Source: Shimia sp965227725 | GTDB taxonomy: Bacteria; Pseudomonadota; Alphaproteobacteria; Rhodobacterales; Rhodobacteraceae | Assembly: GCF_965227725.1 (NCBI RefSeq) | Contig: NZ_CBDDGH010000005.1 | Coordinates: forward strand, 1,054,001 to 1,118,000 | Direction: 5' to 3' | Length of the DNA: 64,000 bases | Part shown: positions 26,306-34,881 of the stretch, in pieces | Numbering within the stretch: position 1 is the stretch's first letter | Layout: every line of letters begins with the position of its first letter | Notes under the pieces: generated by a model | What the model saw: the letters and a program-made list of their open reading frames with translations, nothing else | What the model was told of the DNA's origin: nothing | Database searches by the model: none | Position numbers and translations under genes: made by a program

Positions 26306-27951
26306 GCCTCACCTCCCACGCGTGCCGCATCAGCGATATCTTTGATTGCGCCTGCGCCTGCCTGCGCCATTTGCATGGCCTGCATCTGCTGCATCCGCTG
26401 CGCTTCTGCCTGCTCCCGCGCGTCGGTCTCTTCCCGCGACCGAAGGATCTTGGCCGGCAAGGATGGGCTTGCATCATGCAGCACTTCCGCCGCGGCATCG
26501 ACATCCACACGCTTGCCCGCGCGCGGATCTAGGGCTGAAAGCTGTGCCATATCGTTAAGGAACTGGCGGGTTTGCAGCCCTTCCCGCGCCTTCAGTGCCA
26601 TGGCCGCCTGTGACTGATACCGCACCTGAAGCGGCATATTGTCAGGAACGCCATCGGGCGGCGGGGGGATCTGGCCAGCACGCCAAAGCATCTGAAACCG
26701 TCGCTCAACTTTGCGGGCCGCGTATTCTTCCATCAACCGATCGGCATTCGGGGCCCAGTTGCGCAACCGAGCCTCTTCCATGATCCGGCTTTCATCATCG
26801 GTGATGCCTGTGCGCCCCGACAGCGACATGATCGAATATTGGAACACATCTTTGATCGCCTCAACGACTGAGCGTTTCTCTTCAAGCGTCAGACCGATGC
26901 TGGTGTTGGCTTCCATGTTGCGCAGCAGCTGGTTGCCGCGCTGATCCACAGCACCATAAACCGTAGCACCCGGCCGCACCGCGCCATTGAGCGGAATGGT
27001 GGACCGATCCGGCGCCAGCTTGGTTGGATCCGCCGCAAATTGCGCCGCCCGCAATGTCGCGGCCTGCATCAACTGATTGCTGCGCGCGCTTGGCAAGGCG
27101 ATGAAGCCGGGCCCCGTCGCATACGTCATCCCGCTGTCCACATCCCAGCGCGGATAGTAAGACGGCATCTCATAGTTGCCTTTCACGCGGACCAGGGAAG
27201 CCTCAACCTCACAGGCGGTCAGGCTCAGGTACTTCATGCCGCGCGGCCCGATCCCACCAGGCACCAAATCATCATTTGGCAGAATGTGGTGATAGAAGGT
27301 GATCAGCCCAGTATCACCTTTCTCCGCCAGTTCCTTGAGCTTGGGCGGCAGGGCATCCCCGGATTTTCGGAACTCCCGCATCGCCGCCGCCGGGGTCAGT
27401 TGGTACCGTCGCACCCATTCGATCACCCGGCCATGAGCGTCGATGTCCACCACCACCTCTGCCAGGCTCAACGACACATCGATGAAACGACGCGATCCGA
27501 CATCGATCTCATCATATGCCGCCGCCTGACCAAAGGCGGAGATGTCCTGATACGCCTGGAAGGTGGAGCTGTAAAACGAGGAAACAGACGGGCTGAACGA
27601 GTTCATGACTTTGCGGTCAGCGACATCAATCCATTCTGCCATCGGCTTCCACTGATTTAGCTCGTCATCGGGCGTGCCAAATCCAAACCAGCGATTGGCT
27701 GGATTGGTGATCGCCGCATAGATGCCCGCCGCAAAGCTGCTGGATGCCAGGATTGGTTCCGAACTCAGCGGTTTTTCAAGCTTTCGGTTGGATCGATCGG
27801 TGCTGCTGAAATCGCCACGTTGCGGACGGATCAGTTTTGCGATCGCATCCCAATCGGGCTCATGAATGGCGCGACGTGACTTCAGATCGTTCCAACGATC
27901 CATCGCACGCACCGCGCGCGGATCCTTTTCCATTGGGATCATCGCGTTCAT
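26302..27951 (-). CDS. Portal protein (podovirus head-tail connector)
   Basis: 549 residues. Motifs of the head-tail connector family: RAMDRWNDLKSRRAIHEPDW, RNMEANTSIGLTLEEKRSVV, and the long helical C-terminus (EQAEAQRMQQMQAMQMAQAG). The portal forms the dodecameric DNA gate at one capsid vertex. T7-type length. Coupled to the small MCVG-type gene upstream and Bbp19-like gene downstream. Confidence 0.88.
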   Translation of the reverse strand: MNAMIPMEKDPRAVRAMDRWNDLKSRRAIHEPDWDAIAKLIRPQRGDFSSTDRSNRKLEKPLSSEPILASSSFAAGIYAAITNPANRWFGFGTPDDELNQWKPMAEWIDVADRKVMNSFSPSVSSFYSSTFQAYQDISAFGQAAAYDEIDVGSRRFIDVSLSLAEVVVDIDAHGRVIEWVRRYQLTPAAAMREFRKSGDALPPKLKELAEKGDTGLITFYHHILPNDDLVPGGIGPRGMKYLSLTACEVEASLVRVKGNYEMPSYYPRWDVDSGMTYATGPGFIALPSARSNQLMQAATLRAAQFAADPTKLAPDRSTIPLNGAVRPGATVYGAVDQRGNQLLRNMEANTSIGLTLEEKRSVVEAIKDVFQYSIMSLSGRTGITDDESRIMEEARLRNWAPNADRLMEEYAARKVERRFQMLWRAGQIPPPPDGVPDNMPLQVRYQSQAAMALKAREGLQTRQFLNDMAQLSALDPRAGKRVDVDAAAEVLHDASPSLPAKILRSREETDAREQAEAQRMQQMQAMQMAQAGAGAIKDIADAARVGGEA

Positions 27952-28136
27952 GCCGCCTGCCCCAGCTTGCTTTTCGCGGGGATGCCCACAGCGCTGGTCA
28001 GCACATTGGCCGCAGCCCCTGCCCGACGCCGGCGCATACGCGCTTCAATGTCGGCTTGCTGGGTGGCTTCCCGATTGTCGTTTGCAGCCAAGATCTGAGG
28101 GGCGGCGCTGATTTTTGGCGTGTTACCTACACACAT
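27948..28136 (-). CDS. Small MCVG-type protein next to the portal
   Basis: 62 residues from the ATG at 28136, chosen because AAAGGAG lies just upstream; longer versions have no ribosome site. MCVGNTPKISAAPQ, then ADIEARMRRRRAGAAANVLT. Short proteins opening with MC-G, a Pro/Ala linker and an Arg-rich helix are a recurrent neighbour of podovirus portals; role not established. Overlaps both neighbours by a few bases. Confidence 0.65.
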   Translation of the reverse strand: MCVGNTPKISAAPQILAANDNREATQQADIEARMRRRRAGAAANVLTSAVGIPAKSKLGQAA

Positions 28137-28699
28137 TTGGTTTCTCCTTTGAGATTTGGGGAAATCCAGGCAAATTGATTGAAGGTGAAGGCACCTGATG
28201 CGCCAAAACCGGGCATCTGTGTCTCCAGACGGAACCCGCAGCACCGCAGGAAACGGTTTGCCGTGGGATGGTCAGACCAGCTGCGCGCCTCGATGCGATG
28301 AACCCCCTGCTGTTCTGCGAAGGTGGGAAGCTCGCGCCGGATTTTCTTGGCGACATAGCGCAGATGCGGCTTAAAACGCGCGTGTGAGCGCGACAGAAGA
28401 GCAGCTTGGGCAACACCGGCCTGTCCTGTGTTGGACAAACCAAGCACCGCAAAAGGCGTGCGCAACTTGCTGTCATCCGTGATGACGAGAGAAAGCAACC
28501 GCGCCCCTTCCAGGGACCGCCAGTCAGCGAAAATCGCCAGATGCGATGTCGAAACACCGCGCACAAGCTCCGCCTCGATGTGATCATTCGGATCCAAAGA
28601 GGAGAACACATGCATGGCCATATGGTCAGAGTACGGTTGCAACTCGATCACTGCGAAATGCTCCTTATGCCGCCTGACGCGCTTGGCGGCGGGCCGCAT
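28127..28699 (-). CDS. GNAT-like phage protein, T7 gp13-like position
   Basis: 190 residues. The C-terminal half has a GNAT-like layout: VHRIEARSWSDHPTANRFLR followed by CCGFRLETQMPGFG, the acetyl-CoA-side helix and beta-bulge pattern. Similar acetyltransferase-like proteins sit between terminase and portal in many podoviruses and are sometimes packaged. Catalytic activity is unproven. The start overlaps the upstream gene by 35 bases; a start 27 codons further in is possible. Confidence 0.6.
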   Translation of the reverse strand: MRPAAKRVRRHKEHFAVIELQPYSDHMAMHVFSSLDPNDHIEAELVRGVSTSHLAIFADWRSLEGARLLSLVITDDSKLRTPFAVLGLSNTGQAGVAQAALLSRSHARFKPHLRYVAKKIRRELPTFAEQQGVHRIEARSWSDHPTANRFLRCCGFRLETQMPGFGASGAFTFNQFAWISPNLKGETKCV

Positions 28700-28991
28700 T
28701 GGACCAGTTCACCATGGCTTCACGTTGGCTGCGCGCCGGCTTGGTTTTGATGCCCGCCATTTTGGCTGTAAAACGACCGCTGTCTTTCTTGGTCTCTTTC
28801 AGCTCAAGTTTTTGATCGACTTTGAAACGCTCAATCAGCGGATCCATGGACGCGCCACGCTCCAAATCAGAGATCTGGCGCGCGAGATCGAGCACATGCT
28901 CACGGTCGATCTTGGGGTTGGCGGGCGCTTTTGCCTGGCCGGCCTTGTCGTCGGTTTGTGGGTCTGTCGATGTGGTGTCTTTGTCTGACAT
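28665..28991 (-). CDS. Small charged phage protein, 108 residues
   Basis: Start MSDKDTTSTDPQTDDKAGQA at 28991, supported by GGAGG eight bases upstream; an ATG 15 bases earlier lacks one. Acidic disordered N-terminus, then helical KIDREHVLDLARQISDLERG, and a basic tail ending RRQARQAA. Lies between the large terminase and the GNAT-like gene; no family recognised. Confidence 0.65.
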   Translation of the reverse strand: MSDKDTTSTDPQTDDKAGQAKAPANPKIDREHVLDLARQISDLERGASMDPLIERFKVDQKLELKETKKDSGRFTAKMAGIKTKPARSQREAMVNWSNAARRQARQAA

Positions 28992-28995
28992 GCTG

Positions 28996-30858
28996 TTAGC
29001 CTCCATAGGGGTTAGTTACGTCCCAATCGGTTTGCAGGCCGTTTGATCCGCCCGACATGGACGGCCCGCCGTTGTGACCCATTTGGGCCGGATGAGTGTC
29101 GGGGGATTTCTTGCGCTCATATGGGCTTGCACCGTCGCCAGAATGCTCACTGAGCAACAGATACTGCAGCGCGTCATGCACGTTGGCTTCGGTCAGCTGC
29201 TTATTAGGCGTTTTGAACTTGTCGCCGTTTTTGTTGACCTCTTCAGCCCAGACATAGCGGGCCTCAAAGCCTCGAATGAGGAACTTGCAGCGCGGATCGA
29301 TCAGAATACCCGGCGCACCGGCCACCAAAGGCGCTTCCAGCGCTGCACGGGTTGCCGCCAAACGGGTGTTCACCCGGTTGTTGCCCAGCTTCTGGGGCCG
29401 GATCGTGTAGCCTGTGGCCCGCTTCAGGGCGCGGTTCCAGCTGGCGTTCTCCTCTTCGGCCCCACTCTGCCCCTGCTCGCCCGCCATGTCGGCCCAACCG
29501 GCCTCCACACGGAACCCGGGCCAGTTCTCCTCGATGTAGTCAACCAGGCGCGCGCCAAACACCGCCCCCAACAGGCGCTCTTCCGGAAAATGCAGCTCTC
29601 CCAGAATGCGCCAGCGGTAATCTGCTCCGCATTGCGCGACCACTGCAGCCGCTTTGAAGCCCTGGTCAAGCCCAAGGCGCAGCGGCACGCCAGGCAGCGC
29701 TTTCAATGGCTCAGCGCTCACATGGATGCGGCGGTTGTATTCGCGCTTAAAAACAGGATCACCCTGTTTCAGATAAACGATCTTATTGAACACCAGCCGA
29801 TCGACCATGTCACCGCGGCCGGCGAGCGTCATGGCGGCGATCTGGCGCTGATAATAGGTCGGCCCGAGGTTCTGAAGGTTTTCACACCCCTCCTCGCCAA
29901 AGCCCGGCTGGTTGAAGAACGCGACCTCGATCGGCTTGGAGCCTTCTGGCAGCTCGGCAGACAGCATTTTCGCCGTCTCCTTGCGCTTTTCTTCGTCGTA
30001 GAAGACGCCGTGGGTCCAATTGTCCTCATCGGGCGCGTTAAAGTCGCAGTCGATGCAGCCATAGCTGCGCAGATCTGCTGGCAGCCCCTCAAAGTGCTCT
30101 CGTGCGGGGAAACGGTCAATCCGGCCGATCCCAACCGTCAGGATCTCAACCACCATGGTGTCGGCTTCGTTGAGATCCAGATCTGTGGTCTGCAGACCGC
30201 GCATCGCCGCGATCGGATCATCACCAAACGCCATAAATTCGGCTGTGAACTCGATCGGGCCGTGCGGATCTTCGAAATAGATCACATGCTTCACCGGATC
30301 ACCGCGCCCGCCAGACCAACTGCCCATGTCTTTGGGAAAGGTCTCAAGGTAGCTTGGAATGGTGGTCGACCACAGCTCGCGATAGGTCTGGCGGGTATAG
30401 ATCACCTTATAGCGCCGCCACCCCGATGTCTGATAGCCGCGCGCGATCCAATCGGCCTCATCTGCCGGCTTGATCTCAATCCACTCCCCATCCACCAGGG
30501 CAACACGGTCTTTGGTGCTGGTCGGCATCATGATCGCCCGGCGCAGCTTCCGCTTGTTCTTAGTGGTGGTTTTACCGGACCCAACCGGGCCGCAGATCCC
30601 AACCACATCCGCCTCAGACCAGTAATAGGCTTCAGAGATCGGACCGGGGAATGTCACGACATCGTCAATTGGCAGGTTGCCTTCTGCGAAATCCCCGCTT
30701 AGGCTTTCGATTGCCTCTTTCGCAGATTTCTCTTGCAAACCTGCCAGATCCTTATCGCTCATCGAGTGATCGGACGTATTGCCCCCCCGCCCCCCGTCAG
30801 GGATGGCACGAGGCAGATCCCCCCCACCCCAGTTGACCAAACCAAGGTTCGCGGTCAT
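28996..30858 (-). CDS. terL: Terminase large subunit
   Basis: 620 residues from the ATG at 30858, with GGGAGG six bases upstream and ATGA coupling to the small gene before it. ATPase half: Walker A GICGPVGSGKTTTKNKRK near residue 90 and acidic DLDLNEADTMV as the likely Walker B. Nuclease half: LRLGLDQGFKAAAVVAQCG and a C-terminal Asp in NVHDALQYLLL, the RuvC-like acidic residues. It is the packaging motor that pulls DNA through the portal. Confidence 0.88.
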   Translation of the reverse strand: MTANLGLVNWGGGDLPRAIPDGGRGGNTSDHSMSDKDLAGLQEKSAKEAIESLSGDFAEGNLPIDDVVTFPGPISEAYYWSEADVVGICGPVGSGKTTTKNKRKLRRAIMMPTSTKDRVALVDGEWIEIKPADEADWIARGYQTSGWRRYKVIYTRQTYRELWSTTIPSYLETFPKDMGSWSGGRGDPVKHVIYFEDPHGPIEFTAEFMAFGDDPIAAMRGLQTTDLDLNEADTMVVEILTVGIGRIDRFPAREHFEGLPADLRSYGCIDCDFNAPDEDNWTHGVFYDEEKRKETAKMLSAELPEGSKPIEVAFFNQPGFGEEGCENLQNLGPTYYQRQIAAMTLAGRGDMVDRLVFNKIVYLKQGDPVFKREYNRRIHVSAEPLKALPGVPLRLGLDQGFKAAAVVAQCGADYRWRILGELHFPEERLLGAVFGARLVDYIEENWPGFRVEAGWADMAGEQGQSGAEEENASWNRALKRATGYTIRPQKLGNNRVNTRLAATRAALEAPLVAGAPGILIDPRCKFLIRGFEARYVWAEEVNKNGDKFKTPNKQLTEANVHDALQYLLLSEHSGDGASPYERKKSPDTHPAQMGHNGGPSMSGGSNGLQTDWDVTNPYGG

Positions 30859-31046
30859 TTTTGACCTCCCGGCAATGCCGAAATCATGAATGGGGTCGGA
30901 GCGAGGGGCGAGAGATATCGGGCCGCGAGGCCCCCCCGGGGGGTCTGACGCTCGATCGCACAACGGCCGCGCAACATGGAAACAGACTGATTTTCAATCA
31001 GTACGGTGCGGCAGGATTTGCACAATGTTTTCAGCATCTTAATCAT
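30855..31046 (-). CDS. Small cysteine-containing protein between terS and terL
   Basis: 63 residues, ATGA overlap with the small terminase stop (31043-31046) and again with the large terminase start (30855-30858). MIKMLKTLCKSCRTVLIENQ opens with one CxxC; Com-type translational regulators of Mu-like phages start similarly but have a second CxxC that is absent here. The perfect double coupling argues it is translated and may gate terminase translation (inference). Confidence 0.6.
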   Translation of the reverse strand: MIKMLKTLCKSCRTVLIENQSVSMLRGRCAIERQTPRGGLAARYLSPLAPTPFMISALPGGQK

Positions 31047-31696
31047 TCCGTCCGAAAATCCCCGTCCGAATTTGCATCAGGCGTTTCGTTAAGTGTTTGA
31101 TTTTGCTGCATTCTGTGGCGCACGTCCGCTGGCATCATCCGACCGGAAATCTTGGCCGGTTGCGGCGTCACATCCTTGGCGCTGGCAGCGGCGTCAGCGG
31201 GCTGGCTGGGCACGTTGACCTGCACCACCGTCTGTGGGCCAGCGTCAGGCGTGGCCTTCGGTGCCATGTAGGGCATCAACGCCTCTGTGGCGCGCATGAT
31301 CATCGTGTATTGTGCGCGAAACACCTCAAGGCGCATGGCAGACGTGGCCTTTGGCGCGCTCTGCTTGCCGATGTGCGCGCCATCAAAGGCCCATGCGAGG
31401 ATCCGCTCTGCCTGCTTCATGGCCAGCGTGATCGCATCGTCCCGGCTGCTCAGCCCCGCGATCTCCACCAGCACCTCCTCTGGCATGCGGAAGCCACGCG
31501 ATGCCAGGTAGTCACGCATCTGGCTGCTGGTCTTGTTCTTGGCACCCTTGGGCCGGCCGACGCCGCGCGCCTCCTCAGCCTCCTGTGGCACCTCATCAGG
31601 TAGAAGCGCCAGCTGTTCACCCGCCTGCATCTGTCGATCGATGCGCGCAGCCATTTCACGGGCTTGATCTTCCCATTGGTTCTGTGATTTAGACAT
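31043..31696 (-). CDS. terS: Terminase small subunit candidate
   Basis: 217 residues. GVGRPKGAKNKTSSQMRDYL is an AT-hook-like DNA-binding segment followed by helical regions, a pattern common in podovirus small terminases. The C-terminus is disordered and Pro/Gln-rich. It is the first gene of the minus-strand late operon and lies beside the repeat-rich region 31764-32043, a natural place for a packaging recognition site. Identification rests on position and the AT-hook, not on a specific signature. Confidence 0.6.
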   Translation of the reverse strand: MSKSQNQWEDQAREMAARIDRQMQAGEQLALLPDEVPQEAEEARGVGRPKGAKNKTSSQMRDYLASRGFRMPEEVLVEIAGLSSRDDAITLAMKQAERILAWAFDGAHIGKQSAPKATSAMRLEVFRAQYTMIMRATEALMPYMAPKATPDAGPQTVVQVNVPSQPADAAASAKDVTPQPAKISGRMMPADVRHRMQQNQTLNETPDANSDGDFRTE

Positions 31697-31763
31697 AAAA
31701 ACCCCCTTTTTTATTATCTTTCAGACACTTAGGGAGATTGAAGGGGTAACCCACTACGCAAAG

Positions 31764-32043
31764 CACAACGGATTTCAGCCTTATTTTTAAGGCGTTGTGG
31801 GTTTTGTAGTGACCAATTTTCTTATATTTCTCTTTCTTTTCAAAGAGATAAGAAAAAGGCACAACGCCACAACGCAAAAACGGGGTGTGTCTCACGTGCG
31901 CGCGCGCGTACGCGTACGCACACGTGTAAGGGGCCGATTTTGCGTTGTGGCGTTGTGGGAGGGGGTTAACCCGTTGAAATGTCTTCGAAAAAACACACAA
32001 CGGAGGGCACAACGGAGCAATTTGAAAACGTTGTGGCGTTGTG
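31764..32043. repeat. Ten CGTTGTG/CACAACG repeats in three inverted groups
   Basis: Copies as CACAACG at 31764, 31860, 31868, 31996, 32008; as CGTTGTG at 31793, 31943, 31951, 32029, 32037. The double copies have an 8-bp period (31860-31875, 31942-31957, 32029-32043). Grouped by orientation they form three inverted arrays; the middle one (31860-31957) encloses the alternating tract 31893-31928. No convincing gene fits in 31697-32157. Such arrays next to replication and packaging genes suggest an origin or a terminase site. Confidence 0.85.
31893..31928. other. 36-bp alternating pyrimidine-purine tract (Z-DNA-prone)
   Basis: Every base alternates pyrimidine-purine from 31893 to 31928. It is mainly CG and CA/TG steps with two TA steps, and its ends CACGTG (31893-31898) and CACGTG (31921-31926) are themselves palindromes. 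Such a run can adopt left-handed DNA under negative supercoiling. It sits at the centre of the inverted CGTTGTG array. Confidence 0.85.
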
Positions 32044-32065
32044 GCCTGACCCAGCTGGGGAGCCA

Positions 32066-32079
32066 TTTCGCGCGCGAAA
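32066..32079. promoter_or_regulatory. 14-bp perfect palindrome near the helicase 3' end
   Basis: TTTCGCGCGCGAAA, 23 bases beyond the repeat array. Possible protein-binding site of the same origin/packaging region; no further evidence. Confidence 0.4.
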
Positions 32080-32157
32080 ATCATGGCATGAAACGGGGTG
32101 CGGGGAAAGAGCGAAGTGCTTGCCAAGCGCGATATGAGGCCAAAAATCATCATAGCG

Positions 32158-34218
32158 TCAAACCTTGTCGAAGTCCTCGATGTCATCACCCAGCGTGGGA
32201 GCATTGCCTTTGTCCCGATCCATCGGCAGCGCCATGAGCCCAGGGATGGACTTCAGCGGCATCAGAAAGCCGCGCGTGCGGATACCGGCCAATGTCAGGG
32301 GGTTGGGGGTGTTACGTGCGCCAGGGACACGGGCAGCGGACTGTTTCCAGACCCCATTGGCCCAATCGGAGTTGCGAAACAGCTCCTTCAGGCCATGGAT
32401 CTGCGAATTGGCAATGAACAGATCCTGCCGATCACCCTCGATGACCACGCGCAGCCCGGCCTTGGCCAGCTTGCTGTTCGCCGCTTTCATGCGATCGAGA
32501 CGGTCAAGGGGCGTGTTGTCCCCCAGCAGGGCCTCTGGCGCGCCTGCAAGGCCCGCAGCGGCCATGACCCACTGCGCCACGGTGAAGAGTTCGCCGCGGC
32601 GGTAGATGTCAAACGGCATGGCCATGAGATGCAACAGCATGGCATCCGCGTCATTGGTGGTTTCATCCCGATCGGCATTGACCTGATAGGCCGCTTTGCA
32701 GGCCCATCCGTCGCGCACTTCCTCGCTGGCAATCTCTTCGCTCATGGCCATGTCAGCCATGGCCAGAACCGTGCCCCAGTTGTCGGCATCACGCCCCATT
32801 ACACCAGCCTTTTCAAGGCTGTATCGCCAATCGTTCAAGCGCTGCTGCCACGTGGGCCAGCGGGCAATCAGCAGGGATTTCAACCGTGCGCCGCGGGCGC
32901 GCCAGGTCTTTGGCACCAGGTTCAATTTGCCGGTGCCTTTCTCCAATGGTTTCAGCTCCAACTTGATCAGGCGCTGCACGTCCTGGGACTTCATCACGCC
33001 AGGAATAAGAATGGAGCTGAACAGGAAGGCAGAGTACACTTTGCCGCCAACGCCGGTCTGATCAGAAGATCCGCGGAACCACTGGCCGCCAGAGGCCGCC
33101 ACACGGGCTAGCGCGATGATGTCCCGCTCTTTGGTGGAGCGCTCATCCCCTGGTTCGAGTTCATCCACCGCCACCGGCAGACTGGATTGCCCCAGCTGGC
33201 TGGTGATGCCTGATTTGGTCGCGTCTGTGGACTGCACAAGCCCATCATCGCCGTGCAAGAGCTTCATGAGCTTCTGCAGCTCTGATTTGCCCGCGCCGGC
33301 CGGGGCCAGCAGCCAGAACACCGGCCGCCAATCCAACGCCCCACAGAGCATCTGAGTGCTGATCATCCCCAGCGTCACAAACGGGTGGAAATCCCCCTGT
33401 GACCAATTCCAGGTCTCAACGGTGCGCAGGATGTCTGCAGCGGGATCTGGGGCGGTGCTAGGATCCTGTGGGTGCGGGATGGCAGGAGCAGCAGGATAGA
33501 TCCGCCCATCGATGCGGCCGGGCGGCATGTATTTGCCCTTGTAAAGCACCTGATCGCCCAGATGGTAGATCAGGTTTTCTTCATCATCCGTCCAGGCACC
33601 GACACCACGCACCGCATTGTCAGGATTGAACAATCCGCACTCAGAGGCGGCTTTCATCATCTCCATCGATGCAGTGGTCTGATCAAAGCGGTTGGGCTTG
33701 CGGAACCGCTTTTTGGGTCCGTCCGGATCGTTCGGATCGTCCCGGAATTCCCACTGCGGGAAGTTGTAACACAGCTTGGGGATCTGATGGCCGAAAAGGC
33801 CCAAGATCACCTGGGCGGTGTGGTTGTCCACCCCGCGCAGCTGACCGTGTTCATCTAGGTAATAGTAAAACTTGCCACGCTTGCCCAAAGGGACCACCGG
33901 ACAGTTTTCAAAGATTTCACCTCGCTTGCGCGCTGGACCGCGTGAACCACCGCTGGGTGCAGCTGTTTGGGCGCTGTCATCCGGGCGATGAGCTCCGGAC
34001 TGATCGCCAGGTCCGTCGGCTGTTTCATCGTGTCTACCATCAGTCTCTCCTGTGAATGGCACCACCTCTGCGCCAAGCAATGCCTCGCGCAGGTCCTCTT
34101 CGGTTGGTGGTGGTGGGTTGTGTTCGTCTATCGGCCGGTCTGGCGCTTTGCGCATTGGGACCAAGCTTTTGTCTGGCTGCCCAGTCCAGTCGTCAACGGT
34201 GCCTGTTGGTTCGGTCAT
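32158..34218 (-). CDS. Phage helicase/replication ATPase
   Basis: 686 residues from MTEPTGTVDDW at 34218 (GGGGGC upstream; an ATG 12 bases earlier has none). Walker A LLAPAGAGKSELQKLM lies near residue 305, Walker B-like VAVDELEPGDE follows, then SAFLFSSILIPGV. This is a superfamily-3/AAA-like core of the type found in phage primase-helicase proteins; an upstream TOPRIM primase gene supplies the priming half. Probably loads at or unwinds from the repeat region directly behind it (inference). Confidence 0.72.
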   Translation of the reverse strand: MTEPTGTVDDWTGQPDKSLVPMRKAPDRPIDEHNPPPPTEEDLREALLGAEVVPFTGETDGRHDETADGPGDQSGAHRPDDSAQTAAPSGGSRGPARKRGEIFENCPVVPLGKRGKFYYYLDEHGQLRGVDNHTAQVILGLFGHQIPKLCYNFPQWEFRDDPNDPDGPKKRFRKPNRFDQTTASMEMMKAASECGLFNPDNAVRGVGAWTDDEENLIYHLGDQVLYKGKYMPPGRIDGRIYPAAPAIPHPQDPSTAPDPAADILRTVETWNWSQGDFHPFVTLGMISTQMLCGALDWRPVFWLLAPAGAGKSELQKLMKLLHGDDGLVQSTDATKSGITSQLGQSSLPVAVDELEPGDERSTKERDIIALARVAASGGQWFRGSSDQTGVGGKVYSAFLFSSILIPGVMKSQDVQRLIKLELKPLEKGTGKLNLVPKTWRARGARLKSLLIARWPTWQQRLNDWRYSLEKAGVMGRDADNWGTVLAMADMAMSEEIASEEVRDGWACKAAYQVNADRDETTNDADAMLLHLMAMPFDIYRRGELFTVAQWVMAAAGLAGAPEALLGDNTPLDRLDRMKAANSKLAKAGLRVVIEGDRQDLFIANSQIHGLKELFRNSDWANGVWKQSAARVPGARNTPNPLTLAGIRTRGFLMPLKSIPGLMALPMDRDKGNAPTLGDDIEDFDKV

Positions 34219-34603
34219 GCTTGCCCCCATGGTGTTTTTGGTTGGTGTTGAGGCGTGTTTCAGATTGAAGTTCTGCGCGGTCGATCCGCTCGATCGCGGC
34301 GATGAGCAGCGCACAGGCCTTGATCAGCGTTCTGCGATGGGTTGGGCCGGGCTTCCACCACTTGGCCGCCCAGGGCCATTGCTCCGGGCCATAGCCTTCA
34401 TGCGGGCAATCCCCGCGCCCGTCCGTTGCCCAGGCGGCTGAAGATACTTCCTGCGCGTAACACGCGGCGGCATCTTCCAACTCGCCTTTTACCCATTGAT
34501 CATCGTGGGCATCGTCCCAGCCTTCGACCTGACGCTGCCGCCAGCGCTCGCGGATCACCGCTTGGATAGCGGCGCTTTGCTCGATGTCTTTTGGTGTGGT
34601 CAT
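34193..34603 (-). CDS. Conserved phage protein, EGWDDAHDD type
   Basis: 136 residues. VIRERWRQRQVEGWDDAHDD, GELEDAAACYAQE and WPWAAKWWKPGPTHRRTLIK form a pattern I know from many phage early regions; its function is not established. ATGA overlap with the gene before it; the helicase start at 34218 lies inside its last codons. Confidence 0.7.
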   Translation of the reverse strand: MTTPKDIEQSAAIQAVIRERWRQRQVEGWDDAHDDQWVKGELEDAAACYAQEVSSAAWATDGRGDCPHEGYGPEQWPWAAKWWKPGPTHRRTLIKACALLIAAIERIDRAELQSETRLNTNQKHHGGKHDRTNRHR

Positions 34604-34881
34604 GCCAGTGGCCTCCCGAGATCGAGGCCCATGAAAATGACCTGGTCCCGTTCCTGGAACTGCGGGCTGGCCTCGCCGCGATCGATCAGATCATCGACCA
34701 TGGCGCGCATGTCGCCCGTTTTTGGCGTCACTGGCACTTTGGCCTTTGGCACATGGGGAGAACGGATGATCTTCATGCCCATGAAAGAGCTCATCGGCAT
34801 GATTGATGACGGGCTGACGGCATCCCTACCCCATTCCATTTGGAGCTTGCGAGAGAGGCTTTCGGAGAAAAAACCGATCAT
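34600..34881 (-). CDS. Small early phage protein, 93 residues
   Basis: MIGFFSESLSRKLQMEWGRD onward, C-terminus FQERDQVIFMGLDLGRPLA. Basic and probably soluble. Coupled by ATGA to the following gene. No family recognised. Confidence 0.58.
   Translation of the reverse strand: MIGFFSESLSRKLQMEWGRDAVSPSSIMPMSSFMGMKIIRSPHVPKAKVPVTPKTGDMRAMVDDLIDRGEASPQFQERDQVIFMGLDLGRPLA

Noticed and set aside
29074..30702. 542-codon plus-strand frame opposite the large terminase
   Set aside because: Antisense to terL, which has clear ATPase and nuclease motifs; no ribosome site or family resemblance.
31689..32204. 171-codon minus-strand frame across the repeat region
   Set aside because: Composition follows the repeats and runs (Lys/Arg/Pro stretches), there is no ribosome site, and it overlaps the end of the helicase gene.
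32158..33111. Long plus-strand frame opposite the helicase
   Set aside because: The minus-strand product has Walker motifs; the plus-strand frame has no start signal or domain.
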